The notes under the pieces are model-generated. The model ran no database searches. It had not been told where the DNA came from and worked only from the letters and a program-made list of their open reading frames with translations. 33,541 nt of DNA, taken from positions 1 through 33,541 of the forward strand of contig CAAFQL010000257.1 of the NCBI GenBank assembly GCA_900765125.1. The letters run 5' to 3'. The position numbers and the translations under genes are program-made. How positions within the stretch are numbered: the first letter of the stretch is position 1; each line of letters opens with the position of its first letter. The stretch comes from Oscillospiraceae bacterium (GTDB lineage Bacteria > Bacillota > Clostridia > Oscillospirales > Ruminococcaceae). Positions 24,084 to 31,453 of this stretch are shown here, piece by piece.

Positions 24084-25103
24084 TTACTTCTCAGCAGCAA
24101 CGATTTCCATGTCGTTTTTCACCATTCTTTCAACAAGCTGTGAGAAAGAGATTTCCCTCTTCCAGCCGAGAGCAGCCTCTGCCTTTGCAGGATTGCCAAG
24201 CAGAACGTCTACTTCAGCAGGACGGAAGAATTTTGGGTTTACTTTGACAATTGTCTGACCTGTAGCCTTGTAGATGCCGATCTCGTCTACGCCGCTGCCC
24301 TGCCACTGAATTTCAATGCCAACATGAGAAAATGCAGTTTCTACAAATTCTCTTACAGTTCTTGTTTCGCCTGTTGCAATAACGTAATCATCCGGAGTAT
24401 CCTGCTGTAGCATGAGCCACATTGCACGTACATAATCCTTGGAGTGACCCCAGTCACGCTTTGAATCCATGTTTCCAAGTTCAAGATAATCTTGCTTTCC
24501 TGTCTTGATACGTGCAACAGCGTCTGTGATCTTTCTTGTTACAAATTCAAGACCTCTTCTTTCCGATTCATGGTTGAAAAGAATACCGGAGCAGGCAAAA
24601 AGACCGTAGCTTTCACGGTAATTCTTAGTGATCCAGTGACCGTAAAGCTTGGCAACACCATATGGGCTTCTCGGATAAAACGGTGTTTTTTCAGTCTGCG
24701 GCATTTCCTGAACAAGACCGAACATTTCAGAGGTAGACGCCTGATAGAAGCGTGCGTCAGGTTTTACTATACGAATAGCCTCCAGAAGTTTTGTAACACC
24801 CATAGCGTCTATTTCAGCAGTTGCAATAGGCTGTTCCCAGCTTGTGGCAACAAACGACTGTGCGGCAAGATTATATACCTCGTCAGCCTGTGAGATCTGC
24901 ATTGCTGTGATGAGAGATATTTCATCTGTCATATCAGCATAAATAAAGTGTATCTTATCCTTTAAATGCTCTGCATTGCCGTAGTCAAGAACGCTCTTAC
25001 GGCGCATGATTCCGTAAACTTCGTAGCCTTTTTCAAGAAGCAGCTCTGCAAGATATGAGCCGTCCTGTCCTGTGATACCTGTAATAAGTGCGTGTTTAGC
25101 CAT
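24084..25103 (-). CDS. gmd: GDP-mannose 4,6-dehydratase
   Basis: 339-residue Gmd. It converts GDP-D-mannose to GDP-4-keto-6-deoxy-D-mannose using a bound NADP cofactor. Visible motifs are ITGITGQDGSYLAELLLEKGY, NLAAQSFVATSWEQP, QASTSEMFG, SPYGVAKLYGHWITKNYR (Tyr and Lys of the active site) and NHESERRG. Length and motifs are normal. AGGAAG lies 9 nt before ATG. It follows manC by 34 nt. Confidence 0.96.
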   Translation of the reverse strand: MAKHALITGITGQDGSYLAELLLEKGYEVYGIMRRKSVLDYGNAEHLKDKIHFIYADMTDEISLITAMQISQADEVYNLAAQSFVATSWEQPIATAEIDAMGVTKLLEAIRIVKPDARFYQASTSEMFGLVQEMPQTEKTPFYPRSPYGVAKLYGHWITKNYRESYGLFACSGILFNHESERRGLEFVTRKITDAVARIKTGKQDYLELGNMDSKRDWGHSKDYVRAMWLMLQQDTPDDYVIATGETRTVREFVETAFSHVGIEIQWQGSGVDEIGIYKATGQTIVKVNPKFFRPAEVDVLLGNPAKAEAALGWKREISFSQLVERMVKNDMEIVAAEK

Positions 25104-25137
25104 TGTGATTACTTCCTTTCTGTATAACGGCGGTACT

Positions 25138-26217
25138 TTATAAAAGCGCCGAACGATTGCATATTTTCAGGTTTTCTATAACCTTTTTAACGTCCTGTGT
25201 GTGATCCTTGGCACAAATGAGAATTGCGTCATCGGTATCCACAACGATAAGATTTTCCACACCCACTGCTGCGATAAGACGTTTTCCGCCGCAGATGGTG
25301 CTGTGTTCCGTTCCTATTGTCACAACATCGCCCTCAACGTAATTGCCGAGTTCATTTGTGGAATTTATTCGCTCAACAGCCAGCCAGTTTCCGACGTCGT
25401 CCCAGCCGAAGCTTCCCGGAATAGTGTATATTTCCTCAGCCTTTTCCATAATGCCGAAGTCCACTGATTCGCTGGGGAGTTTTTCGTAGCCTTCTTCCAG
25501 TGCTGCATCAAATTCATCTGTGCCAAATGTTGCTGCAATCTCTGAAACACCTGCGAAAACTTCAGGCATGAACTTTTCCATATTAGCGAGAATGGTGTCA
25601 GTTCTCCATACGAACATTCCGCTGTTCCAGAGGTATTTTCTCGATGCAAGATAGATCTTGGCAGTGTCAATATCAGGTTTTTCAACAAATCGGCTTACCT
25701 GATAAACTCCCCTCATTCCAAGGGTGGTGTCACGCTCAAACTGAATATATCCATATCCTGTTTCGGGATATGTGGGTGTAATGCCTATAGTTACAAGTCT
25801 CTGTCCTGACTGTGCCACTGAAATTGCCTGACGGAGAGTATCAGCATACATTTCTTCGTATCGGATAAGATGGTCAGATGGGAGAACCAGCATTATAGAT
25901 TCCTCACCGTACTTATTTTGTATAACTGCCGCTGCCAGTGCAATGCATGGGGCAGTATTTCTGCCGCATGGTTCTAAAAGAACGTTTTCCTTTGGAATAT
26001 CCGGCAGCTGTTCTGCTACAAGGTCTGCATACATTTTATTTGTTACAATAAAAATATCGTCAGGCTCTGATATGCCTTTCAGCCTTGCAACTGTTTTCTG
26101 GATCATGGTTTCCTTATCTGCTGTAAGAGAAAGAAACTGTTTTGGGAGATGAGTTCTGCTTTTCGGCCAGAATCTTTCGCCCTTTCCGCCTGCCATGATA
26201 ACTGCTGTAATTCTCAT
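25138..26217 (-). CDS. manC: Mannose-1-phosphate guanylyltransferase
   Basis: 359-residue nucleotidyltransferase that makes GDP-mannose from mannose-1-phosphate and GTP. The start MRITAVIMAGGKGERFWPKSR is the pyrophosphorylase signature; LPSDHLI, GYGYIQF, FVEKPD and NSGMFVWR follow. There is no C-terminal phosphomannose isomerase domain, so this is the short form. The ATG at 26217 has GAGG 5 nt upstream and lies 7 nt after the preceding stop. The frame is open to 26304, but the extra residues would overlap the upstream gene and precede the nucleotide-binding motif. No phosphomannomutase gene is nearby. Confidence 0.95.
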   Translation of the reverse strand: MRITAVIMAGGKGERFWPKSRTHLPKQFLSLTADKETMIQKTVARLKGISEPDDIFIVTNKMYADLVAEQLPDIPKENVLLEPCGRNTAPCIALAAAVIQNKYGEESIMLVLPSDHLIRYEEMYADTLRQAISVAQSGQRLVTIGITPTYPETGYGYIQFERDTTLGMRGVYQVSRFVEKPDIDTAKIYLASRKYLWNSGMFVWRTDTILANMEKFMPEVFAGVSEIAATFGTDEFDAALEEGYEKLPSESVDFGIMEKAEEIYTIPGSFGWDDVGNWLAVERINSTNELGNYVEGDVVTIGTEHSTICGGKRLIAAVGVENLIVVDTDDAILICAKDHTQDVKKVIENLKICNRSALL

Positions 26218-26224
26218 ATTTACC

Positions 26225-27625
26225 TCACTTGTCCTCTTCGTTTTGTTTGAATATATTCTCAGCTGTCTGCTGTTCATGAAGTTTAGCTTCCTCATTGCTT
26301 TCACCAGGGAAGATCATGGTTTTTATAGTCATCATGATTATTCTCAGGTCAAGCAGCAGGGAATACTGCTCAATATACATCATATCCATTTTCAGTTTGT
26401 CATAGGGAGATGTATCATAAAGTCCTGTTACCTGTGCATAACCCGTAAGTCCTGCCTTTACACGCAGTCTGAAATCGAATTCGGGAATATCCTGTTCATA
26501 TTTATGTGCAAGCTCAGGCCTTTCCGGTCTGGGTCCGACAACAGACATATCTCCCTTCAGGATGTTTAGAATTTGTGGGATTTCGTCAAGACGGCATTTT
26601 CGTAAGAATTTTCCTACTTTTGTTATGCGTGCATCATCCTCAGTAGCAAGCTGTGCACCGTTTTTTTCAGCATCGGGTATCATGCTGCGGAATTTATAAA
26701 CGTAAAAAAGCTTGTCATCAAGGGTAAGTCTTTCCTGTTTGTAAAGGACTGTTCCGCCGTCCTCTATCTTTATAAGGAGCGCTATAACGAGACTGACAGG
26801 CAGGCAAAACACACCTATGATAAGTGAAAACAAAAGGTCAAATATTCTTTTGACCAGACGCTGTTCGGGTGACAGGCCCTTGTTTCTGCACAGGAGAAGC
26901 GGTGTATCAAAGAGCCTTATCTCTTCTGCACCCCTTATTATAATATCTGAAATTTTCGGCGCAACATACACACGAATTTTATTTGCAAAGCAATATTTAA
27001 GAATATCATTTCTTTGCTGTCCCGGCATATCACACAGAATAACGCCCTCGTAGCGGTCTATTGCCTCCTGCATTTCTTTCAGTGAATGGTCAGCGCTTAC
27101 AGATTCGCATATCATATACTTATCGACTCTGCGGCTCATTTTAGCCACAAGTTCCGCCGCAGCTCTTTCGCCATATATTATAACAAGTTTCCTTGGGGGA
27201 AAAAGGGAGAAATAGAGCTTGTTTGTGACTATTATCCATACAGGAAGAATGGCAATATCTATGAGAGTAAGCAGGAACATGGGAATAGACTTTGCAAAGT
27301 CTCTTGCGATCAGGCTTATCTGGAAGTACGTTACCACATTTACGCAGAACATGGATAGTGACTGTGCATAGAAAGTATCAGTACGTCTTAGGTAGCCTGT
27401 TTTGAGGCCGCCGAATACGTTACTGAAAAGCAGTGTGAGTATGATATAAATAGCGATAATGACCCAGTTTCCTCTTCTGTAGAATGGAAGCATGATAGTA
27501 TCGCTGTAACACTGATACCAGACGAAGCTGAAAGCAGCAGCAAAAATCGACAGCATAGCAGCAGCGGCAAAAAGGGAATACATCCTTTTATAAGAATCCC
27601 TGTCTTTGTTTCTGTATTTCGGCAT
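26225..27625 (-). CDS. Polyprenyl-phosphate sugar-1-phosphate transferase (glycan initiating enzyme)
   Basis: About 466 residues. Four to five N-terminal membrane helices and a CoA-binding-like central region are followed by a fifth helix (VKRIFDLLFSLIIGVFCLPV) and a catalytic bacterial sugar transferase domain. That domain shows YKQERL, YKFRSM, RKCRLDEIPQ and GDMSVVGPRPERP, then VKAGLTGYAQV. It should load the first sugar-phosphate on undecaprenyl phosphate at the inner membrane face. The start at 27625 (ATGCCG) is preferred; a TTG at 27667 in the same frame has no ribosome-binding site and lies only about 20 nt from the predicted transcript start. The site before 27625 (AAGGCTGG) is weak. 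It is the first gene of the glycan operon. Confidence 0.92.
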   Translation of the reverse strand: MPKYRNKDRDSYKRMYSLFAAAAMLSIFAAAFSFVWYQCYSDTIMLPFYRRGNWVIIAIYIILTLLFSNVFGGLKTGYLRRTDTFYAQSLSMFCVNVVTYFQISLIARDFAKSIPMFLLTLIDIAILPVWIIVTNKLYFSLFPPRKLVIIYGERAAAELVAKMSRRVDKYMICESVSADHSLKEMQEAIDRYEGVILCDMPGQQRNDILKYCFANKIRVYVAPKISDIIIRGAEEIRLFDTPLLLCRNKGLSPEQRLVKRIFDLLFSLIIGVFCLPVSLVIALLIKIEDGGTVLYKQERLTLDDKLFYVYKFRSMIPDAEKNGAQLATEDDARITKVGKFLRKCRLDEIPQILNILKGDMSVVGPRPERPELAHKYEQDIPEFDFRLRVKAGLTGYAQVTGLYDTSPYDKLKMDMMYIEQYSLLLDLRIIMMTIKTMIFPGESNEEAKLHEQQTAENIFKQNEEDK

Positions 27626-27696
27626 AATAACATCTACCAGCCTTATTTTCAATAAATTTCTATCCAATTTTTGGTATAAGAGGATATATATAGATT

Positions 27697-27725
27697 ATTA
27701 TATCAAAGTAACAGAAGGGTGTCAA
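27697..27725 (-). promoter_or_regulatory. Consensus sigma-A promoter of the glycan operon
   Basis: On the minus strand TTGACA (27720-27725), 17 bp, TATAAT (27697-27702): exact consensus. No other promoter of this quality was noticed inside the operon down to 20374. Confidence 0.85.
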
Positions 27726-27780
27726 GACTTTTGAGGAGAAAGAAATAGAGGGTCAGATTGATTTAGGTCAAAAAACTTTT

Positions 27781-27804
27781 ATTTATAAAAACAGTTTTAT
27801 AAAT
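27781..27804. promoter_or_regulatory. Perfect 10-bp inverted repeat upstream of the cys promoter
   Basis: ATTTATAAAA, 4 nt, TTTTATAAAT ends four bases before the -35 box at 27808. Its place suggests a binding site for a regulator of the cysE-cysS promoter, but A/T-rich symmetry also arises by chance. Confidence 0.4.
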
Positions 27805-27807
27805 CCC

Positions 27808-27836
27808 TTGACAAAATGTAAAAGTTTGCATATAAT
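27808..27836 (+). promoter_or_regulatory. Consensus sigma-A promoter of cysE-cysS
   Basis: TTGACA (27808-27813), 17 bp, TATAAT (27831-27836): exact consensus. The transcript should start near 27843 and run through the T-box leader. Confidence 0.88.
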
Positions 27837-27842
27837 ATATAG

Positions 27843-28109
27843 TAGGCAGAACCAGAGAGGTATTGCCTATGTAAAAACGTAGCAGTCAGAGTAGCTTTGG
27901 AGAAACGGTTCAGAGAGTATCGGGCAGGTGTGACGATATGCGTATCCTTAGTGAAGTGCGGCTGTCAGTTGGTGCGGGGAAAGCTTTTGCCGTGTATCCG
28001 TACTCGTCACGCCTGCGTTAAAGGTTTTGAGTTATAAATCAGAGTGGAACCGTGGCTTATAAGCCGCCTCTGGGTGAATGTTTTTTCTGCATCACCAGAG
28101 GCTTTTTTA
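27843..28109 (+). promoter_or_regulatory. T-box leader, cysteine specifier
   Basis: T-box leaders bind a tRNA and let transcription go on when it is uncharged. Conserved parts: AGAGTAG of the specifier-loop side (27889-27895), AGAGAG (27912-27917), GGTGTGA distal loop (27927-27933), and GAAGTGC with the likely specifier TGC (27957-27959, Cys). The T-box proper AGAGTGGAACCGTGG lies at 28041-28055. The antiterminator can form by CAGAG/CTCTG around the T-box; the terminator (28067-28109) shares CCTCTG. Cys specificity agrees with cysE and cysS downstream. TGC at 27988-27990 is a less likely specifier. Confidence 0.88.
28067..28109 (+). terminator. T-box conditional terminator
   Basis: CCTCTGGGTGAATG / CATCACCAGAGG (two bulges) followed by TTTTTT. 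Its 5' arm overlaps the antiterminator pairing, as in other T-box leaders. Confidence 0.85.
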
Positions 28110-28133
28110 TTGTCGATGAAAGGCGGTGCTTTC

Positions 28134-28826
28134 TTGTTCCGTAAACTAAGGGAAGATATTGCTGTTGTTAAAGAGAAAGACCCTGCTGCAAGAAGCAGCT
28201 TTGAAATACTTCTCACCTATTCAGGGCTAAAAGCTGTACGAAGCTATCGTAAGGCACATTGGTTTTATAAGCACAAAATGTTCACTATTGCACGTATTAT
28301 ATCACAGCGTTCACGGCATAAAACAGGTATTGAGATACATCCTGGCGCTGAAATAGGCAAAGGTCTTTTTATTGACCACGGTATGGGCGTTGTTATAGGA
28401 GAAACTACTATAATAGGTGATAACTGTCTTTTGTATCAGGGGGTGACCCTTGGCGGTACAGGTAAGGATAAGGGCAAACGTCATCCTACACTTGGAAATA
28501 ATGTAATGGTAGGTGCTGGAGCAAAGGTTCTGGGACCTATAGAAATAGGTGATAATGTAAAGGTTGCCGCAAATGCTGTTGTGCTGAAAGATATTCCAAA
28601 AAACTGTACGGCAGTTGGCGTTCCTGCACGTGTGGCAGTTCGTAACGGTGTTAAGGTAGAGCAGGATCTTGACCAGATCCATTACCCCGATCTTACGATG
28701 CAGGACATCACCGAACTGCGCTGCGGTATGAAGCAGCTTAAAACTGAGGTTGATTTCTTGGAGCATCAATACGAGCTGGAACATGAATGTCATAATAAAG
28801 AACAGGAATATAAATCCGAAAAATAA
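28134..28826 (+). CDS. cysE: Serine O-acetyltransferase
   Basis: 230-residue CysE, which makes O-acetylserine from serine and acetyl-CoA, the first step of cysteine synthesis. The N-terminal helical part (KLREDIAVVKEKDPAARSSFEILL) and a left-handed beta-helix of hexapeptide repeats with HPGAEIGKGLFIDHGMGVVIGE and VTLGGTGKDKGKRHPT are typical. A C-terminal coiled tail of about 60 residues, ending in charged repeats, is longer than in many homologues. The TTG at 28134 gives the standard MFRKLREDI start, with AAGGCGG 7 nt upstream. An ATG at 28116 in the same frame is possible but lacks a good site. Its expression is under the Cys T-box; cysS follows after 14 nt. Confidence 0.94.
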   Translation: MFRKLREDIAVVKEKDPAARSSFEILLTYSGLKAVRSYRKAHWFYKHKMFTIARIISQRSRHKTGIEIHPGAEIGKGLFIDHGMGVVIGETTIIGDNCLLYQGVTLGGTGKDKGKRHPTLGNNVMVGAGAKVLGPIEIGDNVKVAANAVVLKDIPKNCTAVGVPARVAVRNGVKVEQDLDQIHYPDLTMQDITELRCGMKQLKTEVDFLEHQYELEHECHNKEQEYKSEK

Positions 28827-28840
28827 AGGAGAGTACAAAA

Positions 28841-30235
28841 ATGAAGATCTATAACACCATGTCGAGAAAAATCGAAGAGCTTGTTCCTATGGAAGAAAAT
28901 CATATGCGCATTTATGCCTGCGGGCCTACAGTGTATAACTATATTCATATAGGAAATGCCCGTCCTATCTGCGCATTTGACGTTCTTCGCCGTTACCTTA
29001 AATATAAAGGATATAAAGTAACATATGTTCAGAACTTTACCGACGTTGACGATAAGATCATTCGACGTGCCAATGAAGAGGGCATTCCGTCTATTGAGGT
29101 TTCTGAGAAATATATCGCTGAATATAAAAAAGATGCTCATGGACTTAATGTAATGGACGCAGATATTCATCCAAAGGTTACAGAGAGTATGGATCTTATT
29201 ATTGATATTGTTAAAAAGCTTGTTGAATCAGGTCATGCATATGAAAAGAATGGCGATGTATATTTTCGTACACGATCATTCCCGGAGTACGGCAAGCTTT
29301 CCGGTCAGCCTATTGAAGAATTGCAGGCCGGTGCACGTATTGATGTAAATGATATAAAGGAGGATCCGCTTGACTTTGCCGTCTGGAAAAGTGCTAAACC
29401 CGGTGAACCGTACTGGGAATCACCGTGGGGACAGGGAAGACCCGGCTGGCATATTGAGTGTTCTGCTATGTCAAGCCATTACCTGGGAGAAACTCTCGAT
29501 ATTCACTGCGGCGGTCAGGATCTCATCTTTCCGCACCATGAAAACGAGATAGCTCAGAGTGAAGCTGCGTCAGGCAAACAGTTCTCACACTACTGGATGC
29601 ACAACGGTTATATCAATATAGACAATAAGAAAATGTCCAAATCTCTTGGTAATTTCTTCACTGTACGTGAAGTGGCAGAGAAATACGGATACGAGGTTAT
29701 CCGTTATATGATGGTTCAGGCTCATTATAGAAGCCCTATCAATTATTGTAAGGAACTGCTTGATGCCTGCAAGGCATCTCTTGAAAGACTCTATACTTGT
29801 CGTGATACTATCGACCGTGCAGCAGCTGCGGCAGCCAACGGTGAAGTTACAGCTGAGGCAAAGGAGATATTTGCAAAGAGAAGAACACAGTTCGAGGCTG
29901 CTATGGACGAAGATCTTAATACAGCTGATGCGGTTACAGCACTCTTTGAGTTGGCAAGAGATCTAAACAAAATGAGCGCAGACAGCATCGTTTCAAAGGA
30001 ACAGCTTCTTGCAGGTGCTGAACTTTTTGATACAATGACAGAAGTTCTGGGTATTCTCTATAATCGCAAAAAGGCAGATGAAATACCTGAAGAAGTAAAA
30101 ACTCTTGCAGAAAAGAGGGCAGAGGCAAGAAAGGCTAAAGATTTTACACTGGCTGATAAGCTCCGTGATGAAATCGCAGCTCTTGGCTGGCAGATAAAGG
30201 AAACAAGACAGGGAACCGAAATCACAAAGCTTTAA
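28841..30235 (+). CDS. cysS: Cysteinyl-tRNA synthetase
   Basis: 464-residue class I synthetase that charges tRNA-Cys. Zinc ligands Cys27 (ACGPTVYN), Cys207 (WHIECSAMS) and the PHHENE His/Glu group are present. The ATP motifs are HIGN at 36-39 and KMSKS at 264-268. Length is normal. AAGGAG lies 10 nt before ATG. It is controlled with cysE by the T-box, which senses its product's charging state. The next gene starts 14 nt later and is probably on the same message. Confidence 0.97.
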   Translation: MKIYNTMSRKIEELVPMEENHMRIYACGPTVYNYIHIGNARPICAFDVLRRYLKYKGYKVTYVQNFTDVDDKIIRRANEEGIPSIEVSEKYIAEYKKDAHGLNVMDADIHPKVTESMDLIIDIVKKLVESGHAYEKNGDVYFRTRSFPEYGKLSGQPIEELQAGARIDVNDIKEDPLDFAVWKSAKPGEPYWESPWGQGRPGWHIECSAMSSHYLGETLDIHCGGQDLIFPHHENEIAQSEAASGKQFSHYWMHNGYINIDNKKMSKSLGNFFTVREVAEKYGYEVIRYMMVQAHYRSPINYCKELLDACKASLERLYTCRDTIDRAAAAAANGEVTAEAKEIFAKRRTQFEAAMDEDLNTADAVTALFELARDLNKMSADSIVSKEQLLAGAELFDTMTEVLGILYNRKKADEIPEEVKTLAEKRAEARKAKDFTLADKLRDEIAALGWQIKETRQGTEITKL

Positions 30236-30249
30236 GGAGAAAATAAAAT

Positions 30250-31098
30250 ATGGGCGGACAGAACAGATCCGGATTAAAAAGAATGACCATTCTGGTGCTC
30301 ATTATGGCTGCACTTAGTCTTACGCTGTTTTCATGCAGTACCTATTGCGGTCAGAACAGGTATCATTATTTAGATATGTCAGAGGCACAGCTCCGTCAGC
30401 TTGAAGAGCCGTCAAGTGACGCACCTGCGGCAGTTATTCATACTACAATGGGCGATATAACGGCGGTTCTTTATCCAGAGGAAGCCCCTGTTTATGTTGA
30501 ACAGTTTACCAGACTTGCAAAAGAAGGCTACTATGACGGAACCTATGTATTTCAGGTACAGAAGGATGTTTATTTTTCTGCAGGAACTCCTGATAATACA
30601 GGAAAGCTGAATGGTTCTCTTGAAGCTTCTCCGCAGGAGAATGTTGCTGCTGAAACATCAGCAAATCTGTGGCCTTTTCGTGGAGCGCTCTGCGTTCCGC
30701 TGACAGGTCACGACAGAAGCTTCTGGCATAACCTTTTCGGAGATGCAGTTGACTACTGCGGAACACGTTTTCTGGTGTGCAATTCCATTGAGTTTGATGA
30801 TGAGATAAAGGCAGGTCTTGAAGAGATAGACGAAGCTGCCAAGAACGTTACAGACGCATTTATGGAAAAAGGCGGCGTTCCGAATTACGCTCAGCAGATG
30901 ACTGTTTTTGGTCAGGCTTATGGTGATGAAAGCTTTGAAACTATTGATAAGATCACCGCAGCAGCAGTAAAGGCAGCAGATCCAGAAAGTAAATATACCG
31001 CACCTGTCGATGATATTATCATAGAACAAATTGAGATAACAACCTGGGGTGAAGTATCGGCAATTGTCGATAAATCTGCTGAAAATGCAAATACGTAA
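30250..31098 (+). CDS. Lipoprotein with degenerate cyclophilin-type fold
   Basis: 282 residues. An N-terminal signal with lipobox LFSC (Cys29) marks a lipoprotein on the outer face of the membrane. From about residue 60 the sequence follows cyclophilin-type peptidyl-prolyl isomerases (IHTTMGDITAVLYPEEAPVYVEQF, then KEGYYDGT and a GTPDNTG turn). The catalytic Arg and the following Phe and Gln of active cyclophilins are replaced (Gln, Val and Ser by alignment to the FHRV..DFMIQGGDP pattern), and the later QFF is RFL. It is therefore probably inactive as an isomerase and may act as a chaperone or binding protein. AAGGAG precedes ATG. It follows cysS by 14 nt. No convincing terminator was seen after it. 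Confidence 0.8.
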   Translation: MGGQNRSGLKRMTILVLIMAALSLTLFSCSTYCGQNRYHYLDMSEAQLRQLEEPSSDAPAAVIHTTMGDITAVLYPEEAPVYVEQFTRLAKEGYYDGTYVFQVQKDVYFSAGTPDNTGKLNGSLEASPQENVAAETSANLWPFRGALCVPLTGHDRSFWHNLFGDAVDYCGTRFLVCNSIEFDDEIKAGLEEIDEAAKNVTDAFMEKGGVPNYAQQMTVFGQAYGDESFETIDKITAAAVKAADPESKYTAPVDDIIIEQIEITTWGEVSAIVDKSAENANT

Positions 31099-31169
31099 AA
31101 AATACAGCGTGTTTTTTTGTTTATATTGGAATATAATAACAAATTAAGAAAATCCTCTTATTATAGCAC

Positions 31170-31198
31170 TTTACAAATAATAAAAAGTGGTGTATAAT
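31170..31198 (+). promoter_or_regulatory. Sigma-A promoter of murA
   Basis: TTTACA (31170-31175), 17 bp, TATAAT (31193-31198). The start near 31205 leaves a leader of about 250 nt before the TTG at 31454. Confidence 0.78.
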
Positions 31199-31204
31199 AG
31201 AAGA

Positions 31205-31440
31205 GTTCAATCGTAAAATAGACTTAAGAATAGATATATAAATAATAAACAGATAGATTTTTGGAAAAAGTTGATCAAGAAAGAAACAAAAGCTAAGGCA
31301 ACGCAGATAATATAGCTGTGCCTGACATGAAAGCAGATGCTTTTAATGAAGAGACAGAGCGGCAGTTCATTATTGCATATGAATAAAGAAAAGCAGGAAT
31401 GTTTGCTGCTTACTTTAATATAGCGTCTGCTGCAACTAAG
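31205..31440 (+). promoter_or_regulatory. Long murA leader
   Basis: A/T-rich leader with one fair hairpin, AGGCA-CAG/CTG-TGCCT (31296-31323, with a 3-nt bulge), and two very short open frames without ribosome-binding sites. No known riboswitch motif was seen. Confidence 0.35.
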
Positions 31441-31453
31441 GAGAGAAAACGTT

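Noticed and set aside
26218..26304. N-terminal extension of ManC
   Set aside because: It would overlap the sugar-phosphate transferase gene and precede the MAGGKGERFWP motif by 37 residues; the ATG at 26217 has a good GAGG site.
28044..28133. Upstream start for CysE inside the T-box
   Set aside because: The frame there runs through the T-box and terminator; the conserved protein begins MFRKLREDI at the TTG at 28134.
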